Shown here: one piece after another, positions 10,901 through 18,157 of the stretch | Layout of the letters: each line of letters begins with the position of its first letter | Position numbering within the stretch: position 1 is the first letter of the stretch | Assembly: GCA_002490665.1 (NCBI GenBank) | Contig: DKUL01000057.1 | Coordinates: 130,229 to 194,228 of the forward strand | Direction of reading: 5' to 3' | DNA: 64,000 bases | Source: Lachnospiraceae bacterium UBA7205 | Lineage (GTDB): Bacteria > Bacillota > Clostridia > Lachnospirales > Lachnospiraceae | Position numbers and translations under genes: made by a program | The notes under the pieces: model-generated | What the model was told of the DNA's origin: nothing | Seen by the model: only the letters and a program-made list of their open reading frames with translations | The model's database searches: none

Positions 10901-13900
10901 ACGTATACGACATATGTCGTATTTGGTTTCGGTACTGTAAGACGCAGGACGTTCAGTTTTAACTTTGCGTCATATCTGCAAGGACCGCCTTCGTAGTCCA
11001 GATTATCTGGCTGGTTCTCATCTGTCTTGGACAGGTATATTGGCTCCCTTGCAAAGCCTGCTGCCTCCCACTGTCCGTTGGTCATTTCGGCAATCGCTTT
11101 CTCAAACTGGTTGTCTTTCTTGTTTGTCCAAGCCTTTAATTCTGCCTTATCGACCTTGCCTGCTGCATCGCTCGGTATCTCCTTTACGTAGATTTCCCTG
11201 CGGTAGCCGTCTTTTACGGGGCTGTACTGCACGTCAATCGTTGTGCTGTCTACCGACACGATTTTCTTGACAGCCGGCGCTGTCACCTCTGTGACTGTCA
11301 CCTTTGTCTTTGCTATCTTTACGCCCTTGCCTGTGATTTCCTCATAGGTCTTGCCGTCATCTCCCAGACGCACAGGGTATGCCTCGATGGTGACTGCCTT
11401 TTTGTCTGCCTTGAGCGCCGTCACAATACCGGTCTCAGGGTCAATGCTTATCGCGTCCGCATCATTGCCGACTGCCCTGTAGTTAATCTTGATGACGTCG
11501 CCAAGGTTTGCCTTTGTAATCTTGAGGTCAAGCTGCTGCGACTCGCCTACCGCCATCTTTGCCTGCACGCCGTTGAAAGCGAGCGACTTCGGAGCAACTG
11601 CGTTCTTGAGGTTTGACTCAAGCACGGCGTTTGTCAGGTCAATCTGGAACGTTTCTGTGTAGCCGTCCTCCCATGTGATATAAAACGGGTCAATTGCCTT
11701 GATGATATCCTTGCCGTTTTCGTCCTTTTCCGTTTCTACCGGGAAGAGCGCCTTGATGTAATAGTTGTCGTCGTCCCGCTCTGGATTTGATGAATATCCT
11801 CCGGCAGCAATAATGCTGTTTTTGTAAATAAAGTTTTTCGCTGCCTCATTGATTTCACCATAAAACTCCCTTGGTACCATAATGCGGAATGCAAGGTAGT
11901 TCCTGTCTTTTTCAAACGCTGTTGTATTCGCGTCCGGTGTCCAGACAGTATAGCCATTGTTGTAGGCAAACGGAATTGCCTCACGCGGGATGATTGTGTA
12001 TTTTGTGTTTTTGCCCGCTTCTTTTTCCACTGTCTTGATGACATCAACCCATCCGTCATTGTTTGTGAAAGCAGATGCAGCAACGACATCGGACTCACCG
12101 CGCTCTTCCACTTTTAATGCGTCTGACGGATTGTCGATGATTTTGTATGAGTACTGATAATCCCCATACAGCTTCTGTCCGTCCGTGTCATATTTTGCAA
12201 AATACTCTCTGCCTGTTCTTAAATATACATCGTTTGTTTGTTCTCCATCTTTATAAAAAGATGTATTCCCAAACAGTGCCCTGTTCCTTTTTAGCTGCCA
12301 GTCATAGCTGCCATTTAAGATGCCATATCCTTCATACCACCCTGTCTGCTCTCCCTCTATTTCGTCACGGAAGTTCCATGGATTGTACTCAAACAGCCAT
12401 TTGTCAGCATCCGGAATGGTTCCTGTAATGGCAATCTGCTCCTGGTCAACCAGCTCCGAAACAGGTTTGCCTGCTACTGGCACTTCCTTAAGTATGGGCG
12501 CTATACCAATTTCCAGCGGTTTAATTGTGAACTGATAGCGTTCACTCTTTTCGTTCAAAAGATACACATAAGCCGACTTATATTTGTCATTACCCGAGAA
12601 GTTTGCCACAAGGGTATATGTACCGCCGTAAACCGCTTCATTAAATGGTACGAGTTCCGTTTCATTTCCATAACTCCGTATCCAATATACATTTACTGTA
12701 TTGCTGTCTCCCTGTTCTGCTGCCGTTCCTAAGGTGACGCCCTCCGGATCCGCACCTGTCGCCTTATCCTTTAACTGGATGACATCCGTGGCAGCAATGC
12801 CCTCTGTCGCTGATTTGGCATTGTACACTACGTCCTTTATGAATGAAGCGTTCACTTCAAACTCAATTTCGCCCATGCCAAACTCAATCTTTTTCGGAAT
12901 GTTGTAATATGTCTTGTTTTCCGTGCCGGACGCGTAATTCTGAATGTTGGTAAAGTTCGCCCAGTTCAGCGGATTTCCGTTTTTATTCCGCTCTGTCTTG
13001 TCTTCGGAATTCTTAACTGGTCCACTGCCGAATGAGTCGAAGTATGCATACCTTTGATACGTCTCGCCCTCTATAAACGAAACATTTTGAGGGATTTCTG
13101 ACCAGTTGTCACCGTCAGCTATCTCAGTTTTCCACTTGACCCCAGAACATTTCCAATCCAGCGGTTCTACTGTACCAGCTTTATAGCTCTCCATAAAAGC
13201 GTTCAGGTCATTGTTCTCGATCTTATAGATGCTATACGTGCCCGTGGCAGAAGAAGAACCATATTCTGCATACTGGTTTCCTGCAACCGTGATGACTGCC
13301 TGTTTCTTAATCTCAAAATAGACATACGCTGTCGCAGGCTGTTTTTCATTGTTCTTATCCTTGTAGTCTATTTTCAGACGGTAGAGATCTGCATTCGTCG
13401 GTACAAGATAGACACTGTCTTCTACTTCGTCAATTGTATACCAAGACCATGCATCCTCTTTTAAAAGCTCTTTTTCTGCATTTTCCTTATTTGTCTTGCC
13501 ATTCTCTGCCTTTTCATTATCTGCTTCAAGATAGGCTACATAATTATTAAAAGAATTAAGTCTCTGCCACGTATAGGTAATACTCTCATCCGTGGAGCTT
13601 TCCACGCCTGTCACTGTCGCTTTCTTGTAGTCTGCGCGTGACCCAAATAATGGGTCGCCGTCATAGATTTTCCATGCGGGGCTTTCAAGCGTGCCGGCGC
13701 CACTATCCTTGTACTTCTCAAGGATTCCGTCAACATTAATCTCGACCGGCTCTGCATCTTCGACGGTCACGATTCTTGCCTTTTCCTCAAGTGTGGCAGT
13801 ATCCGCCTTTACCTTGTGGTTTTTGTCGGCCGAGAGGGTTGTGGTGTCCATGACGGACGCTGATTCAGCCTTCCAGCCATCTGCGTCATACACAGCTTTC

Positions 13901-15903
13901 TCACCCGTAAAGATGATGCGGTACTCTATGTCCCTGCCGTCCGCCGTCTTTTTCTGGATAGCCTTGGAGCCGTCAAGACCTGTCAGCTCTTTCCATTTAT
14001 TATCCCATTGATAGTCTGATAACGCTGTAAAATCAACCCATGCGGTATATTCCTCATCGGAATCATGACCTTCCTTGAGGCCGCTTATATAGTCAGCGTC
14101 CCACTTGATACGCATGTCAAGCCGGAATACCGGGGTAAAATACTGCGTAGTCTGTCCGTTGCCATATGCTGAACCAAAGAAATCCTCCGGCAGCTCACCC
14201 TCTGCGGGATATTTTGCCCCCTTGTCGTCCGCGAGCGTGTATTCAGCCTGTGCAAGCGCTTTCCGTACAGACTCTGCATCCATACCCGTCCTCAATGTGA
14301 ACGCTGCCGGCTCCAGTGTGAGTGTGGAAGGCTCAATCACAGCCTGAAGCACAACGCGGTCAGACGCCTTGTATCTGCCCTCTTCACCCGGGTATGCATA
14401 AACAAGGTAATACTCTCCGGCTTCTGTGAGATCGTCCTTTACCGCACCGTCATCATTGCGTACCAGTGTATAGCGGTACGTAGCTTTTCCGGTTGTGGTA
14501 CCATTTTCATCTCCGTCCCACTGATAATCCTTATCCGGATTTGTCTCATCCACATACTGCTGTATTTTCTCCCTTGTGTACCATGCTGACACTACTTCTT
14601 TGGCTGCGGCATCGTAATCAAGGACTGTCTCCTCATCATCACCTGTGCCTTTTGTCACTTTGAGTGTTTGCTCATCCACATAGGTGTTTATGATATCGGC
14701 TTTCTTTAAGAGCGCCGTGCCATCGTAAGTCCTGACAATGACTTCCGCCTTGTTGTCTTCCTTGCGCTCTACCTTGACTGCCGTGTCAACAAGCTTCGCA
14801 TCCACCTCAACAGGATAATATGCGGCTGCGTCCACGACATAATTTTTGCTGTAGGCTTCCTTGACTGCCGCTGTCACGATTACTACATAGTTCTTGGTGC
14901 TGTCAAAGGTTTTATCCGTTGTCGCCTCCGCGGACGGCTTTCCATCGCTGTCAAGCGTATGTACTGCTGCCGAGAAAGTCCACTGCTCTTTTTCGTTGGC
15001 TTTCACCAGCTCCTTCACAAATGCTTCTATGCTACCGCCTGCCGCTGCCTCGGCATCGCACTCCGGCTTAAGGGCTTTCGGCTTTACCACGAAGTTGATA
15101 TATACTGTTTTTTCCTTGCAGATATTGTTCTCCTTGAGAAATATCTTCAGGCTGTAGCTGCCTGCGTCAGTCGGCACACTGTCCATTGGCGTCCAGTTCT
15201 GCTGATCCTGACTTGTCTCATAGGTGTACTCTATCAGACTTTTCAGCTCCGTCAATGCTTCATCGTCGGCATCATCAACCTTGATTGTGAGCGCCTCCGA
15301 CACCTCTTGAATTACATCGTCAAATAAGCCGACCTCTGCATACTCCCTTTCATATGTGTAGGTGTCCGCCGCATCTCCTGCCTTTTTCGTGAATGCGCCA
15401 AATTTCTGCTTTGCGTCTACGACGATTTCAGCCTCCGGCAGCTCCGTGGGTGCGTCCGCATCGGCACTTTGCAGCTCCTCGGCTTCACCCTCCTCATCAC
15501 TTTCCGGTACAGGGTCTTGTGCCTGTGCAGCGCTCTCTGCCGACGCAGTGCTTTCCGCTGGTGCAGTGCCCTCTGACGGTGTCGCATCCTCTGCTGGTGT
15601 AGCGCTTTCTGATGGCATGGAGCTTTCCGCTGGCGCGGAGCTCTCTGACAGTGCAGAGCTTTCTACGGCTGCCGGTGTTTCCGGGACGTCAGCGTTTTCC
15701 TGCGGCCGCGTCTCTTCCCCACCGCCGCCGACATCTGCTTCGTCTGCCGAACCATCTGCGGCTGTCTCAACGACTTGTGCTGTTTCCGGGGCTTCTGCCG
15801 CCAGAGCCGTCGCAGGCATGGATTCAAACACCATTGCAACGCTCAGTATAAACGGCAGTGCACGCTTTGATAAAGCGCGTTTAAACAATTTTCGTTTAAA
15901 CAT
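1945..15903 (-). CDS. Giant secreted Ig-like / PPC-like repeat protein 1 (4652 aa)
   Basis: A single uninterrupted 13.96-kb reading frame. Residues 1-36 form an export signal with an unusually long basic n-region in which an LFKRAL-like unit repeats, then a hydrophobic core ending near ALAAEA. Residues about 55-170 are an acidic Ser/Ala/Pro/Glu low-complexity stretch with short AESS-type repeats. Residues about 180-1400 look like tandem bacterial Ig-like modules. Big_2-like domains are near 1434-1550 (KMAVGESQQLDLKITKA) and 2220-2290 (WKSSNTKVASI). From about 2330 to the end, roughly 90-100-residue modules recur with patterns such as YYKFTAPATGQYIIE, resembling pre-peptidase C-terminal domains. 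There is no LPxTG, SLH or GW anchor, so retention on the cell is unexplained. Adhesin or matrix roles are inference only. The AAGGGAG site is 10 nt before this ATG. Its paralogue lies at 36597-52223. Confidence 0.85.
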   Translation of the reverse strand: MFKRKLFKRALSKRALPFILSVAMVFESMPATALAAEAPETAQVVETAADGSADEADVGGGGEETRPQENADVPETPAAVESSALSESSAPAESSMPSESATPAEDATPSEGTAPAESTASAESAAQAQDPVPESDEEGEAEELQSADADAPTELPEAEIVVDAKQKFGAFTKKAGDAADTYTYEREYAEVGLFDDVIQEVSEALTIKVDDADDEALTELKSLIEYTYETSQDQQNWTPMDSVPTDAGSYSLKIFLKENNICKEKTVYINFVVKPKALKPECDAEAAAGGSIEAFVKELVKANEKEQWTFSAAVHTLDSDGKPSAEATTDKTFDSTKNYVVIVTAAVKEAYSKNYVVDAAAYYPVEVDAKLVDTAVKVERKEDNKAEVIVRTYDGTALLKKADIINTYVDEQTLKVTKGTGDDEETVLDYDAAAKEVVSAWYTREKIQQYVDETNPDKDYQWDGDENGTTTGKATYRYTLVRNDDGAVKDDLTEAGEYYLVYAYPGEEGRYKASDRVVLQAVIEPSTLTLEPAAFTLRTGMDAESVRKALAQAEYTLADDKGAKYPAEGELPEDFFGSAYGNGQTTQYFTPVFRLDMRIKWDADYISGLKEGHDSDEEYTAWVDFTALSDYQWDNKWKELTGLDGSKAIQKKTADGRDIEYRIIFTGEKAVYDADGWKAESASVMDTTTLSADKNHKVKADTATLEEKARIVTVEDAEPVEINVDGILEKYKDSGAGTLESPAWKIYDGDPLFGSRADYKKATVTGVESSTDESITYTWQRLNSFNNYVAYLEADNEKAENGKTNKENAEKELLKEDAWSWYTIDEVEDSVYLVPTNADLYRLKIDYKDKNNEKQPATAYVYFEIKKQAVITVAGNQYAEYGSSSATGTYSIYKIENNDLNAFMESYKAGTVEPLDWKCSGVKWKTEIADGDNWSEIPQNVSFIEGETYQRYAYFDSFGSGPVKNSEDKTERNKNGNPLNWANFTNIQNYASGTENKTYYNIPKKIEFGMGEIEFEVNASFIKDVVYNAKSATEGIAATDVIQLKDKATGADPEGVTLGTAAEQGDSNTVNVYWIRSYGNETELVPFNEAVYGGTYTLVANFSGNDKYKSAYVYLLNEKSERYQFTIKPLEIGIAPILKEVPVAGKPVSELVDQEQIAITGTIPDADKWLFEYNPWNFRDEIEGEQTGWYEGYGILNGSYDWQLKRNRALFGNTSFYKDGEQTNDVYLRTGREYFAKYDTDGQKLYGDYQYSYKIIDNPSDALKVEERGESDVVAASAFTNNDGWVDVIKTVEKEAGKNTKYTIIPREAIPFAYNNGYTVWTPDANTTAFEKDRNYLAFRIMVPREFYGEINEAAKNFIYKNSIIAAGGYSSNPERDDDNYYIKALFPVETEKDENGKDIIKAIDPFYITWEDGYTETFQIDLTNAVLESNLKNAVAPKSLAFNGVQAKMAVGESQQLDLKITKANLGDVIKINYRAVGNDADAISIDPETGIVTALKADKKAVTIEAYPVRLGDDGKTYEEITGKGVKIAKTKVTVTEVTAPAVKKIVSVDSTTIDVQYSPVKDGYRREIYVKEIPSDAAGKVDKAELKAWTNKKDNQFEKAIAEMTNGQWEAAGFAREPIYLSKTDENQPDNLDYEGGPCRYDAKLKLNVLRLTVPKPNTTYVVYVRNVSAARTLADGSRVTLSAAGTMKNFVTVKSQVWELIPWFEVANDDETDAENYNKPTVKNPVVYWTDNQNGLHDGTDKDDIGAKGRSKKGRIWTVDFVSAKSLQLMVDGEFDEKPSNPAAEGDDTIYKTLPIKKDKAMLADYVDPKLTYAVFDSEQDINDWNSNAKLINGKWVITNQSKYAAVKNGGKLTLKGVGADGEAVLYIYALADNGTYGYAELHVTARPTEVKGKKAKLKVGDQVRLAALLDYKEGKKKVPNYISTNITIKDTDKKAAEEAGFMLEQIWEENGRRLPNGETCVRGEWLITVIKNGNYSLPITDKVFENAEAEKAEKTEETTVTLTGAMLDPVKGLKVAYVDDSRITVNFAHAGNPEAFNIEVTDAAGRVIFKRLVWNNMEATEGIAWDSGLKETTVYRSSDNGGYYDKLLVKANAKSYWQELQRSAITQDIADNDDASYDEASCLAYFEKTKNYAYTIMSEKLLRLSSYNITVTPVFGNEAAAKPAKTKAKTTNIPASYENLNVIAPEDYGGADITYNNGNISQYPYFVAGNTYTLTFGDNDYARDRVTDTLAWKSSNTKVASIKANAGSFTAALKAQQQGTTVITVTSKITKKIVARYLVAVRSIGNGRGYLGEHERGYYDFYDEIVFGYDPGYQGKLEVLTFSNPVVVDENYLYGAAGVEGMNGANDATWVQFTAPSYGQYTFSCDGGSNIKVYRTRKLEAGSGEGSALNGRSFTLEAGEKLYFRICGTFTLRAMGYTDFARLTIANDSPKNALAVARSSWIAFTAPEDNCYTFKTVTDNKEENPAVTYTKTEFLKKGERTLIEITSKCYLYVEPMAKDAVELTVNEGNGVTVEFTKPEKDAEYPVEKWVKFTAPDSTYYQFDIDKTKLKGIENYVVIDFKNIRNTSVKDKGEVLAKAANKDSNREIFIEAGECVLIQFTVSDKTNYENAFKGDVEYSASVTVTSSEIKELAVGTTTVPEEKVSIFKFKIPEGHSLYNVETKGGATIDNVRDNKLEQVKFEDAAGNPVALNNAFTFEVDADGKSTLNGAKAGDTVYVQVRNQNEKAAEIIVTAKSGTQTIALGETPFTLDDDFEEWYTFTAPETAWYKLETETTANDSYDTHEMVVKKYENGKIFTDADGEMVNSGDLMELQAGGTVVFKVTAQGSETTAGNTTAAKITISEVIVTPIKADAAEATPVNLNGKADDVTYYAFTPVDTTADYTLRWEFPEDRNKPEIAIASDLNGTYNAVGNGADNYSSLTGKCYIKVTQKTDGAVSGKLSITSGKTTTKTLKLGVPTEITLEKKNDEQKFNFIASRALLGYRVEVANTTEPDELKDSSVYLNDNAFDTVDAGEAEYLDWTNENGITTLTVKANSDNVTVKVTVTENVPENLDADKTIDVTSQTLKWYTYSIPTSGRYTWPAESGVTWKQVLYYNQVNGELYSATADNYFTKGRRLYIQVKGESASETTKQVTIKMPEKVSDKLTYLMLDEPMKLVKNAYYGFKADEFGNYNIKGLSNDTLKYLEKNDIWSNNGELDKDEIVFFKAVYSGDKTVTVTKLPRSTVPVGTGDTDITDLENGETATFTFVARKTGVYEVKAASENATVTTSGGTAFGPQTIANYKAVALNAGQKLTVTVINQAKGEETKASFKLSITELKAEPVSETPTVPKQSVVWYEYTTPEDGAGITITITKPGKNTDPAATTTPKPEEVKGTQYYTYDAKTNLYQSADISKEAVKDRKFYFAIVNSEDADVTYTFKAAVTKKPENTVSFVGNEERTITYKVEKTGTYTFTAHSYDGGDFNAESDEFNGAFTNGKATTVILHAGDVMTVKVEQTSVSLGKNEGRHSLSYEIKLEKAVDVEVASGSPYEIKADDQAKDTDKLKDFIIEYTMEKAGDYAVEFEGGTVSMAGDGNKSFDEGLVPVDSGDMLVDSIVGDRVYFVVRDVKAKAGFRMSLNAVEALAAGTTTATVTYPAAKYYKLTVEDDKVYELQNIDPTGDPAPTAATVQYSTIGWRADSFEPLQAKTVNEDGNGETVYLKVTGSQDKDGDNYKASTYTLKLTEYTDFGTGQSGTLPKGETLFYMWKALATGAYTMETGDDPKVEIEVVVARNKDNETVGNPTMTDQTQYNKGDKVYFKVTATDPAAEAAYNLKMVQFVPEVSADGTFSGNVEKDKSKTYEWTVTRSGDYVMEYTGKAGIVVSKNGNAIGNPINQATGDTEEVLTKDAFDDDSFKLKRDDIITVEASNAGSETALAYNLSIKPITYAAVEEKEYTLQPGRYAYYKYTSSREENEVTKTGENVVFNEKNRTNDGKVKYYRAENTADPSAEVKYTLSIDAIKNLGEAPSGTVAKGRTVRLEYTADAEGQYLLTYEGKAAVTVDEEEIASESSEGTKVVREYYLADEPLRIAVTNENSETALDYKLSVVKVSYEDLKANTEIKDKEIDNTDIHYYKFTAAKGRYVLRFTGLDNVSIQYAVTEADFNGYEVSDPFNFNPEAGDNNIYLRVEKKDKTNSDKVKYSLVVKTYESLTADQPVDGTFAANADAYAYYKFTSPATGQYIIEHSGEGAYTVNGESGSTAVLSECVQLDRGQTKYFMVRKTDAADKEVKYNLVVKNYTSMTGNEAGGELEAGKTAYFKYTFNEVNEDAEYVLETNGTVSWSRNPYYGWNSVTDATSIGDIRPDRGDTLYFKAENNTTEKAAYKLALAAYTYKDVKPGDTEAGEVGKGKYVLLKYTPAGTGDYIVTIPTEGVTASIDGRRGAVTLTGGTTYKWTISHNPADADNASKYSITLTAVDRTELANGEKTDIKFTAETSGTQYYSYTIPADGQYVIEKSTGLYNVGIRVDGADASFDVSSSLYLKKGQVMDLSVDGSVSDAAYTLKVKREQSIPLTDGEAKEQKIASQEIISFSCPITEGGSYAVEASEGLTYYYRVVDTISDKDTTWRSLSSTTLSLTAGKSLYIRAYNSGTEENTCTVKVTSPSKQNADNDKPAEG

Positions 15904-15989
15904 TTTTCATGATCTCCCTTCTTTTTTTGTCAGGCGCCCTTATGACGCGCCGTTAATAATCCGTATCAGCAAATGGATATTGCGCCATT

Positions 15990-16010
15990 TTTTTAACCGC
16001 CAGTATAATA
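15990..16010 (-). promoter_or_regulatory. TATACTGGCGGTTAAAAA motif copy upstream of giant gene 1
   Basis: Read on the minus strand this is one of three copies in the window of TATACTGGYGGTYRAAAA. Each copy points toward the gene that follows. Here it lies about 90-105 nt before the giant gene start, downstream of the promoter shared with giant gene 2. It could be a second -10 region (TATACT) or a protein-binding site. Confidence 0.35.
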
Positions 16011-16029
16011 CCATCGCTAATACCACTTT

Positions 16030-16058
16030 ATTATGCTTAATATTTAATCATTTGGTAA
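16030..16058 (-). promoter_or_regulatory. Candidate promoter of giant gene 1
   Basis: On the minus strand TTACCA (16058-16053) and CATAAT (16035-16030) are 17 bp apart. Giant gene 2 has TTACCA and TATAAT at the same spacing and the same bases just before the -10 (TTAAG). This conservation between paralogues is the main support. It would give a 5' leader of about 120 nt. The rest of 15904-16427 is AT-rich; an 82-codon frame at 16048-16296 has no good ribosome-binding site and is not called. Confidence 0.55.
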
Positions 16059-16353
16059 GCCTTTTTAACACATCTCTCATTACCAGTTCCACAAATTTCT
16101 TTGCATTTTCCCAGAAATCCTTGTCAGTTGTGTCCTTTTTTATATCTGCGCCTGCACTTTGCACATTTATTGTGCACCATAAATGGTTTTTCCGTCTTTT
16201 TTTATATGTTTCGCAAATTTTTGTGTGTATTTTGCCATTCAAGCAGAGCGCAAACTGCGTTTTTAAAATCCATGAACTTTCCTTCCAGTTTATCATAGCT
16301 TTCTGAACAACGCGCCAAGTCCGTAAGGAAACGTGCAGACAGTGAGTTTCCTA

Positions 16354-16382
16354 TTGACTTTACCATAGTAAACTGCTAACAT
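16354..16382 (+). promoter_or_regulatory. Candidate promoter of the amino-acid ABC operon
   Basis: TTGACT at 16354-16359 and TAACAT at 16377-16382 have 17-bp spacing, 45 nt before the start codon of the binding-protein gene. It diverges from the giant gene promoter region. Confidence 0.55.
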
Positions 16383-16427
16383 GATAACGTAATAAACATT
16401 TAATTTTTTACCAAATGGAGGAGCATT

Positions 16428-17339
16428 ATGAAAAATATATTTACCAAAACTTTGACCCTAACGACAGCGCTTATGCTGTCAGCCGCGCTTGCAGGATGCG
16501 GCAGCACACCCGCATCAAACACGGACCGTTCTGCAGCGGATGCACAGGAAAACAGTAACAGCCCTGTTGATTCCGACACAAATGCAGAACCGGAATCCAG
16601 TGCCGTCGCGGACGCTGCCGCGGCACAAAATGACGCATCCGACCTCGACTACGTCAAGAACAAAGGCACTCTGGTTGTCGGCATCACCGATTTTGAGCCG
16701 ATGGACTACAAGGATGAAAATGGAGAATGGATTGGATTTGATGCGGACATGGCAAAGGCATTTGCCGAAAGTCTCGGTGTCTCCGCCGAATTTGTAGAAA
16801 TTGACTGGGATAACAAGGTCATGGAGCTCGAGGGCAAGACAATCGACTGCGTATGGAACGGCATGACCCTCACGCCCGAGGTCACAAGCGCCATGGAATG
16901 CTCCAATGCCTACTGCAACAATGCACAGGTTATCGTCGTACCTGTCGACAAGGCTGACAGCTTCCAGGACAAGGACAACATTCCGGAAGTAAGCTTTGCC
17001 GTCGAGGCAGGAAGTGCCGGTGAGGCACAGGCATCCATGTTTGAGCTGGAGCACACCCCTGTCACAACACAGGCAGATGCGCTGATGGAAGTGGCCGCCG
17101 GAACTTCGGACGCAGCCATTATCGACTCCCTCATGGCTGCCGCCATGGTTGGCGAGGGGACAGGCTATGCCAGCCTTACCTATACCGTCGGACTCAATAG
17201 TGAAGAGTACGGCGTCGGCTTCCGCAAAGGCTCTGACCTTGCAGCCGCGCTGAACGACTTTTTCTCTGCAAGCACCCAGGATGGCAGTATGCTTGCAGTT
17301 GCGGAAAAATATGGTGTACAGGCTGCCCTCATTAAATAG
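16428..17339 (+). CDS. Amino-acid ABC transporter substrate-binding lipoprotein
   Basis: A 303-residue extracellular binding protein of the SBP_bac_3 family. The signal peptide ends in a lipobox (LAGC, lipidated Cys near residue 24), then an Ala/Ser/Asp-rich linker runs to about 70. The two-lobed binding domain follows: GTLVVGITDFEPMDYKDENG, then GFDADMAKAFAESLG and VWNGMTLTPEV. The usual arginine of the TxxR motif that grips the alpha-carboxylate of amino acids is not visible; the position reads TPEVTSAMECSNAY. The ligand may therefore be bound differently, and the substrate cannot be named. GGAGGAG at 16417-16423 sets the start. It is the first gene of a three-gene operon. Confidence 0.87.
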   Translation: MKNIFTKTLTLTTALMLSAALAGCGSTPASNTDRSAADAQENSNSPVDSDTNAEPESSAVADAAAAQNDASDLDYVKNKGTLVVGITDFEPMDYKDENGEWIGFDADMAKAFAESLGVSAEFVEIDWDNKVMELEGKTIDCVWNGMTLTPEVTSAMECSNAYCNNAQVIVVPVDKADSFQDKDNIPEVSFAVEAGSAGEAQASMFELEHTPVTTQADALMEVAAGTSDAAIIDSLMAAAMVGEGTGYASLTYTVGLNSEEYGVGFRKGSDLAAALNDFFSASTQDGSMLAVAEKYGVQAALIK

Positions 17340-17372
17340 CGCCAGAAGAGAACAAGAAGCAGGAGATTCCTT

Positions 17373-18059
17373 ATGCAACTGATTATTGAACAATTTCCAA
17401 TCGTTATCCGCTCGCTGAATATCGGTTTTTTACAGACCTTAAAGCTGTTTTTTGTCACGCTCATCGGCGCATTCCCGCTCGGCCTGCTCATTGCGTTTGG
17501 TTCAATGTCCCACTTTAAGCCGCTGAAATACCTCTCAAGATTTGTCGTGTGGATTATACGGGGCACACCGCTCATGATTCAGCTGCTGATTATCTACTAT
17601 TTTCCGGGGCTGATTCTGCATAATCCCATCTGGGGCAGTGGCGAAAGCGGACGCTTTCTGGCAGCCAGCGTTTCTTTCATTTTGAATTACGCATGTTATT
17701 TTTCGGAAATTTACCGTGGCGGCATCCAGTCCATTCCCGTCGGGCAGACCGAGGCAGGGCTTGTGCTCGGCATGACAAAAACACAGATATTTTTTAAAAT
17801 CAAGCTGCTGCAGATGGTCAAGCGAATTGTTCCGCCAATGTCCAATGAAATCATCACCCTGGTGAAGGACACTTCCCTTGCCCGCATCATCGCATTGCAG
17901 GAAATCATCTGGGCGGGGCAGTCTTTCCTGAAAGGTTCCCAGGGAATTTCAGGCGCCATCTGGCCGCTGTTTTTTACCGCAGTCTATTATCTAATTTGGA
18001 ATGGGATTCTTACAACCCTTTTAGGATACCTCGAAAAGCGGCTGGATTACTTTAAGTAA
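17373..18059 (+). CDS. Amino-acid ABC transporter permease
   Basis: A 228-residue inner-membrane permease of the HisM/GlnP (BPD_transp_1) family with about five hydrophobic segments. The family features are visible: RGTPLMIQLLIIYY in the N-terminal third, the periplasmic ACYFSEIYRGGIQSIPVGQ stretch, and the EAA coupling loop around QTEAGLVLGM. It forms the channel that takes substrate from the preceding lipoprotein and contacts the ATPase encoded next. It starts 33 nt after the upstream stop with GCAGGAG before the ATG. The 86-nt gap to the ATPase gene is filled by a dispersed hairpin repeat. Confidence 0.9.
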   Translation: MQLIIEQFPIVIRSLNIGFLQTLKLFFVTLIGAFPLGLLIAFGSMSHFKPLKYLSRFVVWIIRGTPLMIQLLIIYYFPGLILHNPIWGSGESGRFLAASVSFILNYACYFSEIYRGGIQSIPVGQTEAGLVLGMTKTQIFFKIKLLQMVKRIVPPMSNEIITLVKDTSLARIIALQEIIWAGQSFLKGSQGISGAIWPLFFTAVYYLIWNGILTTLLGYLEKRLDYFK

Positions 18060-18066
18060 GGAGATA

Positions 18067-18143
18067 GTGTGAAATTAAAATTTCACATATCCTGATTTGT
18101 ACGCCTGCTAAAGCAGGCAGATGGGAGTTAGTGTGAAAAAGGA
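18067..18143 (+). repeat. Dispersed hairpin repeat, family A, copy 1
   Basis: About 77 bp matching, in inverted orientation, 63650-63726 at the other end of the window. It contains two hairpins: GTGAAAT/ATTTCAC and GCCTGCT-AA-AGCAGGC, then GATGGGAGTT and a closing GTGAAAAAGG. Here it sits inside an operon between permease and ATPase genes and supplies the GGAG ribosome-binding site at its 3' edge. Confidence 0.75.
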
Positions 18144-18157
18144 GCATGGTTATTAAT

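Noticed and set aside
16048..16296. An 82-codon minus-strand frame between giant gene 1 and the ABC operon.
   Set aside because: Overlaps the shared promoter of the giant gene, has no ribosome-binding site and no family resemblance.
15362..16306. A 314-codon plus-strand frame over the 5' end of giant gene 1.
   Set aside because: Antiparallel to the low-complexity Ser/Ala/Glu segment, which yields artificial Ala/Ser-rich frames; no start signals.
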